Origin: Verrucolacustris abundans
GTDB taxonomy: Bacteria; Verrucomicrobiota; Verrucomicrobiia; Methylacidiphilales; Verrucolacustridaceae
Direction: 5' to 3'
DNA: 64,000 nucleotides
Assembly: GCA_965194535.1 (NCBI GenBank)
Contig: OZ239145.1
Coordinates: 1,612,001-1,676,000, forward strand
This document shows positions 17,497-26,151 of this stretch, piece after piece. The translations under genes were made by a program, and so were the position numbers. The stretch's first letter is position 1. The number at the start of each line of letters is the position of its first letter. A model generated the notes under the pieces. It had not been told where the DNA came from. It saw only the letters and a program-made list of their open reading frames with translations, and did not search any database.

Positions 17497-18335
17497 GCCC
17501 GACGCCGAAAAAAACGAATCCCTCCTCAGACGTAATCCTCGAAGTGAAGGATCTTGTTCAATCGTACAATGGTCGGGCCGTCCTCAACGGCTTGAATTTC
17601 AAAGTCCGCAAAGGCGAGACTTTTGTCATTATGGGAGGGAGCGGTTGCGGAAAAACCACTCTTCTCCGGATTCTCATCGGCGCCCAAAAACCCACCTCGG
17701 GATCGGTCCACCTTTTCGGGGAGGATATTACGAAGGCAGCCCCTCAGGAGCTCGATCGGATCCGGCTCCGTTTTGGAATGAACTTCCAATTCGGTGCCCT
17801 TTTCCAGTCGATGACCGTTGGTGAGAACATTGCCCTCCCAATCCAGGAACATAGCCAAGTCGACCCGTCCCTCATCGAAATGATCGTCAAAATGAAGCTC
17901 GAACTTGTTGGCCTCACTGGTTTTGAGAATTTTAAACCTTCCGAATTGAGCGGAGGAATGAGAAAACGGGTCGGCCTCGCCCGCGCCCTCGCTCTCGATC
18001 CTGAACTTCTGTTCAGTGACGAACCCACCTCTGGACTCGACCCTGTCATGACCGCCGTGGTCGACCAGTTGACCCTCGATAGCACTCGCAAGATCGGCGT
18101 CACCGCCGTAGTCGTCAGCCACGATATGACCAGCTGCTTTCGTATTGCCACTCATATGCTCATGTTGGGAAACGGACCCCGCCAAGGAGAGATTATCGCC
18201 GAGGGAACCCCGGATGAAATCCGAGCCAACCCCGACCCCTTTCTGCAGCAATTCGTCCGCGGGGAGGCGGACGGCCCCATTGCCTTCCGCCTTTCTCAAG
18301 ATGATTACTTGAAACATCTTCTCCAAGAGGGCTGA
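17493..18335 (+). CDS. mlaF: Mla-type ABC transporter ATPase MlaF
   Basis: A 280-aa ABC ATPase from ATG 17493, which overlaps the mlaE stop (ATGA); an in-frame upstream start inside mlaE is rejected. Walker A GGSGCGKTT is at 48-56, followed by the signature LSGGMRKRVGLARAL, Walker B LLFSDEPTSGLDP and H-loop VVSHDM. The GLDPVMTAVVDQL region and the C-terminal extension fit MlaF. It should energise the MlaE permease on the cytoplasmic face. Confidence 0.95.
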   Translation: MSPTPKKTNPSSDVILEVKDLVQSYNGRAVLNGLNFKVRKGETFVIMGGSGCGKTTLLRILIGAQKPTSGSVHLFGEDITKAAPQELDRIRLRFGMNFQFGALFQSMTVGENIALPIQEHSQVDPSLIEMIVKMKLELVGLTGFENFKPSELSGGMRKRVGLARALALDPELLFSDEPTSGLDPVMTAVVDQLTLDSTRKIGVTAVVVSHDMTSCFRIATHMLMLGNGPRQGEIIAEGTPDEIRANPDPFLQQFVRGEADGPIAFRLSQDDYLKHLLQEG

Positions 18336-18352
18336 ATAGATAGTCTGTCATT

Positions 18353-19057
18353 ATGAAAAAAGTGCGTTCTGACTTCCTTATCGCTGCAGCAGTCATTCTC
18401 TGCAGCTTGGTACTCTTGGGCGCCCTCTCCTTGGCTATCTCCGGGACCGATCTCGACCGCCCCAAAGCCCTATTGACCATCGATCTTCCGAGCGCAGTTG
18501 GACTCGATCGTCAGGCCCAGGTTCGATATGCGGGCACAATTGCCGGCCGGATCCGTTCCCTCCGCCCACTGACCGATGAAGAGCGCACCAAGGAATCCCC
18601 GGGATGCTCAATTCGGGTTGTCGTCGAAATTCGTCACCCCCTCCCCATTCTTCGAGTCGGAACAACTGCGACGGTGATTTCCGATACGGTACTGGCTGAA
18701 AAATATCTCAACCTCACCCCGGGTCCCGTGATTAACCCCCCTCTTCCGCCGGGAACGATTTTATACGCCAAACACTCCACCAATCTGGATGAAGTCCTGG
18801 CCTCTGGCAAAGAATTGCTCGACGACGTGAACCAGCTCCTTACAAAAAATGATTCCGCCATCAGTCAGGCCATCTTGGATCTCAAAAATGTTCTCGAGAA
18901 CTTTAAGGTGGTCGCGACCTATGCCAAAACTTTCATGGGAACCGTCGCACGCAAGCCTTGGCGCCTCCTTTGGGGTGGCCCTGTTCCCCGCCTGCCATCG
19001 GAAGAGAGCATCCTTAAAACTGATAAAGTCGTTCCCGGACCGATCCCCAACGATTAA
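18353..19057 (+). CDS. mlaD: MCE-domain protein MlaD
   Basis: A 234-aa protein with an N-terminal membrane anchor (about 9-30) and one MCE domain (about 38-130), recognised by DLPSAVGLDRQAQVRYAGTIAGRI and the PGPVINPPLPPGTIL turn. MlaD-type proteins form a periplasmic hexameric ring on the permease that shuttles phospholipids. The C-terminal helix and tail (150-234) are longer than in the roughly 183-aa E. coli protein. It follows mlaF by 17 nt. No mlaC or mlaA is in the window. Confidence 0.92.
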   Translation: MKKVRSDFLIAAAVILCSLVLLGALSLAISGTDLDRPKALLTIDLPSAVGLDRQAQVRYAGTIAGRIRSLRPLTDEERTKESPGCSIRVVVEIRHPLPILRVGTTATVISDTVLAEKYLNLTPGPVINPPLPPGTILYAKHSTNLDEVLASGKELLDDVNQLLTKNDSAISQAILDLKNVLENFKVVATYAKTFMGTVARKPWRLLWGGPVPRLPSEESILKTDKVVPGPIPND

Positions 19058-19067
19058 CGGTGTCCCA

Positions 19068-19502
19068 GTGCCTGAGGCCTCCCCCGCCCCCGAATCCCTG
19101 ATCGATATTGAACTCGCGCCGCCTCGGTTACATGGCTTGCGCGATCTAGCGGAACGATGGGCCCTCTACTCGGGCTTCAACCACCTTGATGCTGGAAAAA
19201 TTCTTAGTGGGGTCGACGAGGCACTCGCCAACATTCACCTGCACTCCTATGGAAGTCGCCCCGGCCCCGTTCACTTGGAAATTCGGCTTTCCAAGGAAGA
19301 ACTTATTTTTGAAATCTCAGATCATGGTAAAACTTTTGACTTGGAACACGGTGCCAGCCGTAAAGCCGGTGAGGTGGGGATGGGAGGATGGGGCACCTTG
19401 ATGATGCAAAACGGTTTTCAACGGATCGAACGCCGTAGGGTCGGTAATAAAAATATCCTGCTTCTCGCCTGTCACCTTCCCATCCAGAAAGGAGAAAGAT
19501 GA
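19068..19502 (+). CDS. RsbW/SpoIIAB-like serine kinase (GHKL ATPase, anti-sigma type)
   Basis: A 144-aa GHKL ATPase domain. The N box is VDEALANIHLHSY (Glu51, Asn55), the G1 box EISDHGKTF (Asp85, Gly87), and the lid/G2 region GMGGWGTLMMQ. Such proteins phosphorylate STAS antagonists and bind sigma factors or other partners. GTG 19068 is chosen because it lies just after the mlaD stop; upstream codons in this frame lie inside mlaD and read like out-of-frame sequence. It shares the unit with a STAS gene (16370-16717) that has the matching serine, so the two may form a switch around the Mla transporter. No sigma factor gene is adjacent here. Confidence 0.82.
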   Translation: MPEASPAPESLIDIELAPPRLHGLRDLAERWALYSGFNHLDAGKILSGVDEALANIHLHSYGSRPGPVHLEIRLSKEELIFEISDHGKTFDLEHGASRKAGEVGMGGWGTLMMQNGFQRIERRRVGNKNILLLACHLPIQKGER

Positions 19503-20365
19503 AACTACACTTCTGGGGTACCCGAGGAAGCATCCCTACCCCATCCACTCCCGCAATTCCAACCCATGAATTTGGCGGGGACACCACCTGCCTCAGTCTC
19601 GCCTGGGGCAAAGACAACCTTCTTGTCATCGATGCGGGTTCGGGCTTGCGCCAAGCCGGATTGAATTGGACCCAGGAAGGTCGCCGCTCCTTTACTTTTC
19701 TGTTCACCCACTCCCATTGGGATCACTTGCAAGGCTTTCCCTTTTTTACTCCCGCCTTTCATGAAGGAATCGATATCACCATCTATTCCCCTCGCCTTCC
19801 TGGTGCCCACGCCGGAAACCTGATCGAACGCTCCCTCCACGCCCAACAGAGCGAACCTTTCTTTCCCGCTGGATTCCCCCAGCTCCGCGCCCAGATCACA
19901 TTCCATGAAATTCAGCCCGACCATGAATTGAAACTGGCTTCCGGCTCGGATTCTCTACTCATCCGGGCCGCCGCCCTCTCCCATCCTGGCGGTTGCCTCG
20001 CCTACCGAATTGATGGGGTCACGGTCGGACAGAAACGATCCTTTGTCTTTGCGACCGACCATGAGCCTCCCGCTTCCTCCCTAAGCCCCCTCACCCAACT
20101 CGCGCAAGAAACCGATCTTCTCATCTCGGACGGGCAGTACACTCCAACCGAATACAAAAACAGAACCGGTTGGGGCCATGGAACTCCGGAACTGTGCCTG
20201 CGTGAAGCAGTTGCCGCCCGCGCGCGCCGTCTCTTGATTACCCACTTTGACCCCACCCACTCCGACTCGACCCTGGCTAGCATGGAAAAAGAGTTTCAGA
20301 AATCCGCACATGCATCCCACATTCCTGTCTCCTTTGCCCGACAAGGGCAAATCATAAACCTTTAA
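19499..20365 (+). CDS. Metallo-beta-lactamase-fold hydrolase (RNase Z / phosphodiesterase-like)
   Basis: A 288-aa soluble hydrolase. The N-terminal FWGTRGSIPTP and FGGDTTC segments and the metal motif THSHWDH place it in the MBL-fold branch near cyclic-nucleotide phosphodiesterases and RNase Z. Later ligands are consistent with LSHPGG, FATDHE and ITHFDPTH. The ATG overlaps the kinase stop as ATGA and has a good ribosome site (AAAGGAG). It ends the + strand unit, 4 nt from a convergent gene. A nucleotide-signalling role is suggested by the family and nearby cNMP-binding genes, but the substrate is unproven. Confidence 0.85.
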   Translation: MKLHFWGTRGSIPTPSTPAIPTHEFGGDTTCLSLAWGKDNLLVIDAGSGLRQAGLNWTQEGRRSFTFLFTHSHWDHLQGFPFFTPAFHEGIDITIYSPRLPGAHAGNLIERSLHAQQSEPFFPAGFPQLRAQITFHEIQPDHELKLASGSDSLLIRAAALSHPGGCLAYRIDGVTVGQKRSFVFATDHEPPASSLSPLTQLAQETDLLISDGQYTPTEYKNRTGWGHGTPELCLREAVAARARRLLITHFDPTHSDSTLASMEKEFQKSAHASHIPVSFARQGQIINL

Positions 20366-20369
20366 TCTC

Positions 20370-21149
20370 TTAGGGCGCGTGGACTGCCGCAAGGTCTCCT
20401 GCGGGTCGAACCGTCACAAATTTTCCCTCGAAATTCACCCATCCATCTTTTCCATTTACCGCACTCACCTTCGCCCACCCACTACGAAAACCTTTTGCAC
20501 TCAAAAATTGAGGAGGGATTTTCCACTCGCCCTTGGTATCCACATATCCCCACAACGTTTCCAGCTTCGCCGGAATGAATCCCTCCTGTGCGTCTCCCAA
20601 ATCCGTAAATTTAGGTTCGACGATAAAGTTTCCCCGATCACTAATCACTCCCCACTTCCCACCCACTGCCGCTGGAGCCATTCGATCCCCCACAGGAGGA
20701 GCTAAATCCACACCCGCCACCTCTTCAAAAAAATCCGTCTTATCCACCAAGCTAGGCTGCCCACCTAACTGCACCGCAGCGACCCCTCCCCGAAAGGGAC
20801 GTACATCAGAATAGTAAGGTTTTACGACCCACTTCCCGTTTCGATCAATAAACCCCCAAAGTTTTCCCTCACGTGCAGGCGCCAGCCCTCCGCAAAACGG
20901 TCCAATCCAGTCATACCGAAGTTGACTGACTCGCTCAAAAGTTTCGCTGATCAGGTACCAATTCCTTCCCTGTCGCACCCCAGCACGCCCCTCCGTAAAG
21001 GGCCAAGCCCAATCTAATTTTGCCTCCACCACCACAGCACCCGATGGATCCACATAACCAAATTTCTTGCCCAGTCGGACAGGATGAATTTCATCCCCAG
21101 CCCAACCCACCGATATCCATCCCAAAAGCAAAAGAGCGACAAGTCTCAT
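20370..21149 (-). CDS. Secreted WG-repeat protein
   Basis: A 259-aa protein from ATG 21149, which has GGAGGA 8 nt upstream; an upstream alternative start is less likely. Residues 1-17 are a signal peptide ending GWAGDE. The mature protein has about five WG beta-repeats of the form FGYVDPSGAVVVEAKLDWAWPF, LWGFIDRNGKWVVKPYY, KWGVISDRGNFIVEPKF, LWGYVDTKGEWKIPPQF and DGWVNFEGKF. WG-repeat proteins are periplasmic or surface proteins whose function is generally unknown. It stands alone between two + strand units. Confidence 0.88.
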   Translation of the reverse strand: MRLVALLLLGWISVGWAGDEIHPVRLGKKFGYVDPSGAVVVEAKLDWAWPFTEGRAGVRQGRNWYLISETFERVSQLRYDWIGPFCGGLAPAREGKLWGFIDRNGKWVVKPYYSDVRPFRGGVAAVQLGGQPSLVDKTDFFEEVAGVDLAPPVGDRMAPAAVGGKWGVISDRGNFIVEPKFTDLGDAQEGFIPAKLETLWGYVDTKGEWKIPPQFLSAKGFRSGWAKVSAVNGKDGWVNFEGKFVTVRPAGDLAAVHAP

Positions 21150-21243
21150 AATCCAATCCTCCCGTTTCCCAGATTCCCCGACCAACCCTTCTCATGATCC
21201 CAAACTCGATTCGGAGAATAACCTGTGACTAAAACCGCCCCTC

Positions 21244-21271
21244 TTGTTCTTCCCTCAGATCCTCCTATTCT
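21244..21271 (+). promoter_or_regulatory. Candidate promoter of the resB-ccsA-folB unit
   Basis: TTGTTC at 21244-21249 and TATTCT at 21266-21271 are 16 nt apart. The -10 box ends 6 nt before the resB ATG at 21278, so any transcript from it would be leaderless. The match to consensus is moderate. Confidence 0.4.
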
Positions 21272-21277
21272 CCAAAG

Positions 21278-23098
21278 ATGCCCGCGACCGATTTTTCAAA
21301 GAAAAAGAGTGAGTCACCCCGCTCCCTTTCTCTCATGATGCGAGCAATCTACGCACTTGGGTCCCTCCACCTGGCCATGCTCCTACTCATCACTCTAACA
21401 GGGGTGTGTATTGTAGCCACACTGCTAGAATCTGGGTTCAGCTCCCGCGTTGCCCGCGCGTACGTTTACGGTTCCCCTTGGTTCAACCTCTGGCTTGTTC
21501 TTCTTTGCTTTAACCTCATCTGCTCGACCCTCACCCGGTGGCCTTGGCAACGCCACCACATTGGATTCGTGATCACCCACGCAGGCATTATCATTCTTCT
21601 GGCAGGCGCCCTAATCGGTCGTGCCCGCGGATTCGAAGGTTCTCTCGACCTTTCCCGCGGAGCCCCACCCGCTAACCAAGTTCTCCTCGATCGCCCCCGC
21701 CTGACCGTCGAAAGTCCTGCCACAGGCCAACTTTTCTCGACCCCGTTTGACCCCGAAGTTCGCACCCCTCGACCCGATCGCCCTCGCCTCCTCCCCCTTC
21801 CCAGTTCTGACGTTCAACTCATCATCGACGGCTACACCCCCCGCTCCATAGAGCAGACCCATCTTCAACCCGACCCCGCTTCCCCCAACCTAGGCATCAC
21901 CCTCGAATTGACAGGCCCATTCGGCTCCGAACCCATTCGCCTCCCACTCATCCTTAATTCTCCCTCCGATTCCCGAGCCAATCTAAGCCCCCAAGCAGTG
22001 GTCGAATTTCTCCCCAAACTTCCCTCCTCCTCCCAACCCTCTGTCACACCCACATTCCGCGAGACCCAGATGATTCTCGCAAGGGATCCTGCTCAACCCA
22101 TCCTCCACAACACCACAGGCAAACCCAGCGGTTTCCGTTTTTTCCTAGGCTCCCGAAACTCGGGTGACCCCCTCGAACTTGAAATCCTCCGCCCCGACGG
22201 CTCAGGCGAAATCTACCGATTGACCGACCTTCTCAACCGAACTCTCGAAGACTTCTCAGGAACAAAAATTCTCGTGGCCCGATACTGGCCCAACATGATC
22301 CTGCGCGATGGGCAACCTACTACAGAAGGCGATCAACCCCTCAACCCCGCGGTCCTCGTCATGCTCGAGGGCTCCCTACCAGACACCACTCCAGCCCGCC
22401 TCACCCTTGCCCCAGGTCCCACTCCTGAATCTCTTCTATTTCTGGGTGAATCCCCCTCAACCCCACCCACCCGCGGCTCCGTTCAACTTTCCAAAAGCTT
22501 CTCCCCAGGCTGGAAAGGTTGGTCCGTTCGCCTCGTTTCATTCGAACCTCACGCACGGCTCGAAACAGTCACCCTCCCCTCCCAAAAACAGGAGACCACC
22601 CCAGGTCGCCCCGCCCTCCACGCCCATCTCCGCTCCCCTGACGGAACCATCGGCCCTGCACGCTGGATCGCCTCAGGCACCTCCGCCGTCCTGACCAGCG
22701 CAGGTGCCGCTTCCCGCATCGGCTTTGGACTCGAGCTTCAAAATCTTCCCTTCTCCATCCGTCTCGACTCCTTTGAAGTTCCGCGCGACCCCGGAACCGA
22801 TGAGCCCGCAAACTTCCTCGCCACAGTCACTTTCACCGACGAGAAAAAGAAACTCGAAATCCCCGCTCAGCTAGAAATGAATCACCCCGCTACCTACCCA
22901 CCAGGTCTCTTGCCACAAATCACAGGTCTCTCCTACAAATTCTCCCAAGCAGGCTGGGACCCTCAAAACCTCAACCGCACCACTCTGCAAGTTCTTCACG
23001 ACCCAGGCTGGTTTTTGAAATGGAGCGGCTCCCTTCTTATGGTCGCGGGCATCTTCTCTATGTTCTATCTTCGCAGGGAACCCACCCCACGCACTTAA
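21278..23098 (+). CDS. resB: Cytochrome c biogenesis protein ResB (Ccs1)
   Basis: A 606-aa membrane protein of System II cytochrome c maturation. Three N-terminal transmembrane segments (about 28-50, 66-84, 94-112) match ResB, with the conserved GSLHLAMLLLI, WFNLWLVLLCFNL and HHIGFVITHAGIIILLAGALIGR elements. A large periplasmic domain (about 115-575) follows, rich in Pro, Ser and Thr as in other + strand genes here, then a last helix (about 580-600). With CcsA it exports heme and attaches it to apocytochromes. The ccsA gene follows after 3 nt. Confidence 0.9.
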   Translation: MPATDFSKKKSESPRSLSLMMRAIYALGSLHLAMLLLITLTGVCIVATLLESGFSSRVARAYVYGSPWFNLWLVLLCFNLICSTLTRWPWQRHHIGFVITHAGIIILLAGALIGRARGFEGSLDLSRGAPPANQVLLDRPRLTVESPATGQLFSTPFDPEVRTPRPDRPRLLPLPSSDVQLIIDGYTPRSIEQTHLQPDPASPNLGITLELTGPFGSEPIRLPLILNSPSDSRANLSPQAVVEFLPKLPSSSQPSVTPTFRETQMILARDPAQPILHNTTGKPSGFRFFLGSRNSGDPLELEILRPDGSGEIYRLTDLLNRTLEDFSGTKILVARYWPNMILRDGQPTTEGDQPLNPAVLVMLEGSLPDTTPARLTLAPGPTPESLLFLGESPSTPPTRGSVQLSKSFSPGWKGWSVRLVSFEPHARLETVTLPSQKQETTPGRPALHAHLRSPDGTIGPARWIASGTSAVLTSAGAASRIGFGLELQNLPFSIRLDSFEVPRDPGTDEPANFLATVTFTDEKKKLEIPAQLEMNHPATYPPGLLPQITGLSYKFSQAGWDPQNLNRTTLQVLHDPGWFLKWSGSLLMVAGIFSMFYLRREPTPRT

Positions 23099-23101
23099 CC
23101 C

Positions 23102-24658
23102 ATGATCCGACTCCTCCATCTACTTCTTTTCGGTCTCAGCCTGACCTCGGTTCTGGCTGTTTCCAAAGACCCAGCATCGCTGGCTGAAAATGACCCTGCT
23201 TACGACACTCTCGTCCTTCAACATCGGGGCAGGATCAAGCCCTTCCTCTCCTTTGCCCAAGAACTCACCGCATCCCTCACAGGTCGCACCTCCATCTCTG
23301 TGCCTGACCATGGCAAAGTCGGCGCCCGACAACTCATCCTCTCCCTTTGGCAGAAACCCGCCGGATGGGAAAATGAGCCCATCATCCTTGTCGAAGACCC
23401 CGCCCTTCGGAAAATACTAAATCTCGCGCCCACCACCCGCCACTTCTCTCCCCGCCTTCTGGTCGCCGAACCCCGACTCGCAGAACTCACCCGCCAAGCT
23501 GAAACCGCCCGCGCCGCTGGCCCCCAAGCAGAGATTCCTCACCTCGCAACCGCCGCGCAAACCGTCTCCCTCCGCCTACGCCTCTTCTCCTCCCTTGTTT
23601 CAGGAGATGCCTTTCGTGTCATTCCACCCCCCACCCCATCCCCTGAAAACACCCCGTGGTCCTCACCCCAACCTCCAATTTCACTCTCCCAACTTCTCGA
23701 AAAACAGGACAGTTCGGCTTTTTCACGACCCAAAATCCAGATTGAAGTAGCCTATCTAAAGTTTCATCCCTTTCGCTTATCTTGGATCGCTTGGCTTCTC
23801 TCATCCATTGTCCTACTTGCCGTCGGCCAAAATAAAAACCCACGCCTTCTATCTCTCGGGACTCTCTTGGCTTGGGTCGGCCTTTCTCTTTTGGTTATCG
23901 GATTTGCCATTCGTATCTGGATTGCAGGCCGACCTCCTGTAACCAACATGTATGAAAGTATTCTCTGGGTTGCTTTCGGGGCAGGTCTATTCGCTGTCAT
24001 TTTCACCGCCCGTCACCACTCCACCATCTATCTGCTCGCTGCCTCCCCTGTCATTATCCTCTCCCTCATCGCTTCCGATCTTCAGCCTGCCGTTCTCGAT
24101 CCCTCTCTTAATCCCCTTGTCCCTGTTCTTCGAAGCAACTTCTGGCTTACAACCCACGTCCTCACCATCACGCTTAGCTACGGCGCCTTTGCCCTGGCGA
24201 CTGCCTTGGCCCACTTTCTTGTAGTCCGCTCGATCCGCTCAAACAAACTCCCCTCTGCGGATGACTCTTGGGTTCTTCACCTGTACCGATGCCTTCAAAT
24301 CGGTGTTCTTCTGCTAGCCGTCGGCGTCATTTTGGGCGGCGTTTGGGCCAACTACTCTTGGGGTCGGTTCTGGGACTGGGATCCCAAGGAAACTTGGGCC
24401 CTGATCGCCTTGATGGCCTACATCATTCTACTCCACGGCCGACTCGGCGGCTGGTGGGGCGGATACGGACTCGCCATCGGATCCATCGCCTCGTTCCTCA
24501 CCATTCTTATGGCATGGTATGGCGTAAATTTCGTTCTTGGACGAGGCCTCCACAGCTACGGCTTCGGTAATGGTGGGCAACTCTATGTCGGAGCTTTTGC
24601 CCTACTGGAACTGATCGTTCTCACCTTCGCCCTTGTCCGTCGTCCTCGATCGTCATGA
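23102..24658 (+). CDS. ccsA: Cytochrome c biogenesis protein CcsA/ResC
   Basis: A 518-aa heme-handling membrane protein. After a signal-like N-terminus and a periplasmic region (about 20-215), eight or so helices follow. The heme-binding WWD region reads WGRFWDWDPKETWALI, and flanking His residues (HVLTITLSYGAFAL; GRGLHSYGFG) are in place as external heme ligands. CcsA and ResB together make the System II cytochrome c synthetase on the periplasmic side. The extended N-terminal domain makes it longer than typical 300-400-aa ResC proteins. folB overlaps its stop by 4 nt. Confidence 0.93.
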   Translation: MIRLLHLLLFGLSLTSVLAVSKDPASLAENDPAYDTLVLQHRGRIKPFLSFAQELTASLTGRTSISVPDHGKVGARQLILSLWQKPAGWENEPIILVEDPALRKILNLAPTTRHFSPRLLVAEPRLAELTRQAETARAAGPQAEIPHLATAAQTVSLRLRLFSSLVSGDAFRVIPPPTPSPENTPWSSPQPPISLSQLLEKQDSSAFSRPKIQIEVAYLKFHPFRLSWIAWLLSSIVLLAVGQNKNPRLLSLGTLLAWVGLSLLVIGFAIRIWIAGRPPVTNMYESILWVAFGAGLFAVIFTARHHSTIYLLAASPVIILSLIASDLQPAVLDPSLNPLVPVLRSNFWLTTHVLTITLSYGAFALATALAHFLVVRSIRSNKLPSADDSWVLHLYRCLQIGVLLLAVGVILGGVWANYSWGRFWDWDPKETWALIALMAYIILLHGRLGGWWGGYGLAIGSIASFLTILMAWYGVNFVLGRGLHSYGFGNGGQLYVGAFALLELIVLTFALVRRPRSS

Positions 24659-25032
24659 CCTCCAGCCTGTCGATCGTTGATCTTGAACTTCTCTGCCACA
24701 TCGGAGTTCCTCCTGAGGAACGTGCAAAACCCCAGAAAATCCTCTGCACCGCCGTTTTTCCTGTTCCCGGCTTCAAAAAGGCCGCTCAGAACGACAGCCT
24801 CGAACACACAGTCAACTACTACGACCTCAGCCAACTCCTGCAACAAACCGCCCGCCAAAAAGAGCGTAAACTAATCGAAACGCTGGCCGCCGACCTCGCG
24901 CAGTCCACCTTCGCCGCATTTCCCATCCCTTGGGTCGATCTAGAGTTAAAGAAATTCATTCTCCCCGAGACCAGCCATATCTCCTTTCAGGCCCGCTTTG
25001 TCCGCCCGAAATCGAAAAGCCACCGTCGCTAG
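24655..25032 (+). CDS. folB: Dihydroneopterin aldolase FolB family
   Basis: A 125-aa cytosolic protein of FolB size. The start SIVDLELLCHIGVPPEER matches the family opening (DLELxxxIGVxxEER), and NYYDLSQLLQ with LIETLAADLAQ provides the conserved segment with the catalytic-site Glu. FolB cleaves 7,8-dihydroneopterin to 6-hydroxymethyl-dihydropterin in folate synthesis. The C-terminal strand is less conserved. Its ATG overlaps the ccsA stop as ATGA; no other folate genes are nearby. Confidence 0.85.
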   Translation: MTSSLSIVDLELLCHIGVPPEERAKPQKILCTAVFPVPGFKKAAQNDSLEHTVNYYDLSQLLQQTARQKERKLIETLAADLAQSTFAAFPIPWVDLELKKFILPETSHISFQARFVRPKSKSHRR

Positions 25033-25088
25033 GCCGGATTTTCTGTCTCCCCCAAATCCCCGACCCGTGATAGGGTTTCAAGACTACC

Positions 25089-25160
25089 GCACCGTTAGCT
25101 TAGTGGTAGAGCGCCACCTTGACACGGTGGAGGTCAGAGGTTCAAGTCCTCTACGGTGCA
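25089..25160 (+). tRNA. tRNA-Val (anticodon GAC)
   Basis: A 72-nt cloverleaf: acceptor arms GCACCGT (25089-25095) and ACGGTGC (25153-25159) with discriminator A at 25160; D arm AGCTTAGTGGTAGAGC; anticodon stem CCACC/GGTGG with loop TTGACAC, giving anticodon GAC for valine GUC/GUU; T arm AGAGG TTCAAGT CCTCT. The 3' CCA is not encoded. It stands alone between folB and the hydrolase gene on the same strand. Confidence 0.97.
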
Positions 25161-25194
25161 CGTCTCTCAATCTCACCCATTGGACTCTTGATCT

Positions 25195-26004
25195 GTGAAA
25201 ATCATTCGTCATCTCGATCCCCAAGATCGAATCACCTATTCCGAACTGCAAGCAGACGGCACCGCCCTTCTATTGAAAGGCGACCTGTTTAAGGGCTTTG
25301 AGTCGACGGGAAAAAAGGCCGAAGTAAAAAAACTTCTCGCTCCTTTGGCTCCGATTCAGATTCTTGCCATCGGACTAAACTACCGTAGGCATGCCACGGA
25401 AATGGGCTCAAAGTTTCCTGAATATCCCGTTCTTTTCATCAAAAGCATCTCCTCCCTTCAGAATCCAGAAGATCCCATCATTCTCCCACGTCACCTTCGG
25501 AGCGATCTCGTCGACTACGAATGCGAACTCGCCGTCGTCATCGGACGTGATTGTAAAAACGTTTCCGCCTCGAAAGCGTTCGACTATGTCGCAGGCTACA
25601 CCTGCGCCAATGATGTCAGCGCCCGTGACTGGCAGAAAAACGCCGGCGGTGGACAATGGTGTCGCGGAAAGACATTCGATACTTTCTGCCCTCTCGGACC
25701 CTACCTCATCACCCCAGACGAAATCCCCGATCCCCAGAATCTGAAGATTCGTACTCTACTCAACGGCGAGGCCGTCCAAGACTGGAGCACGAACGACATG
25801 ATCTTCACCGTCGCCCAAATCATCGAATTTCTCAGTGGCAGCACCACTCTACCCGCCGGAACGGTTATCCTGACTGGCACCCCCCACGGGGTAGGTATGG
25901 CCAGCACTCCTCCCCGCTGGCTACGGCCAGGGGATCAGGTCACCATTGAAATTGAAAAGATCGGTTCGCTGACCAACCCCGTCGTTGAAGAGTTAACCTC
26001 TTAA
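25195..26004 (+). CDS. Fumarylacetoacetate hydrolase (FAH) family protein
   Basis: A 269-aa enzyme of the FAH superfamily, from GTG 25195. The signature is clear: IGLNYRRHATEMG, PVLFIKSISSL, the metal-binding Glu pair in LVDYECELAVVIGR, YVAGYTCANDVSARDWQ, the KTFDTFCPLGP segment and LTGTPHGVGM. Members hydrolyse or isomerise acylpyruvates, or decarboxylate oxaloacetate or hydroxypent-2-ene-1,7-dioates, so the substrate is not determined. Start and tRNA-Val are 34 nt apart. Confidence 0.92.
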   Translation: MKIIRHLDPQDRITYSELQADGTALLLKGDLFKGFESTGKKAEVKKLLAPLAPIQILAIGLNYRRHATEMGSKFPEYPVLFIKSISSLQNPEDPIILPRHLRSDLVDYECELAVVIGRDCKNVSASKAFDYVAGYTCANDVSARDWQKNAGGGQWCRGKTFDTFCPLGPYLITPDEIPDPQNLKIRTLLNGEAVQDWSTNDMIFTVAQIIEFLSGSTTLPAGTVILTGTPHGVGMASTPPRWLRPGDQVTIEIEKIGSLTNPVVEELTS

Positions 26005-26151
26005 CGCAGGAATGCTTTAGCTAATCCCCCGTCCCCATGGATGATCTACTCCGTCATTTCAGGAAGAGCGCTTGGCACTCAACATGAGTAAATCCACCGA
26101 ACCCATGCCGGAGTTGAGCTAGATATCGTGTTGGGAGCCGAATGGGACGAC
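26005..26151. other. Intergenic gap between convergent genes
   Basis: This 147-nt stretch lies between the FAH-family gene and the SNF2 helicase gene, which converge. I see only very short open frames (16 codons or fewer) and no clear terminator hairpin with a T-run, repeat or RNA gene. Confidence 0.5.

Noticed and set aside
17526..18326. Long open frame (266 codons) antisense to mlaF
   Set aside because: It fully overlaps a clear ABC ATPase and reads as reverse-complement sequence without domains; strand composition bias produces such frames.
18849..19067. Longer N-terminus for the RsbW-like kinase
   Set aside because: This stretch lies in another frame of mlaD and has no kinase features; the domain is complete from GTG 19068.
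26005..26151. Small gene or remnant in the gap between convergent genes
   Set aside because: Only frames of 16 codons or fewer, without ribosome sites or similarity to anything I recognise.
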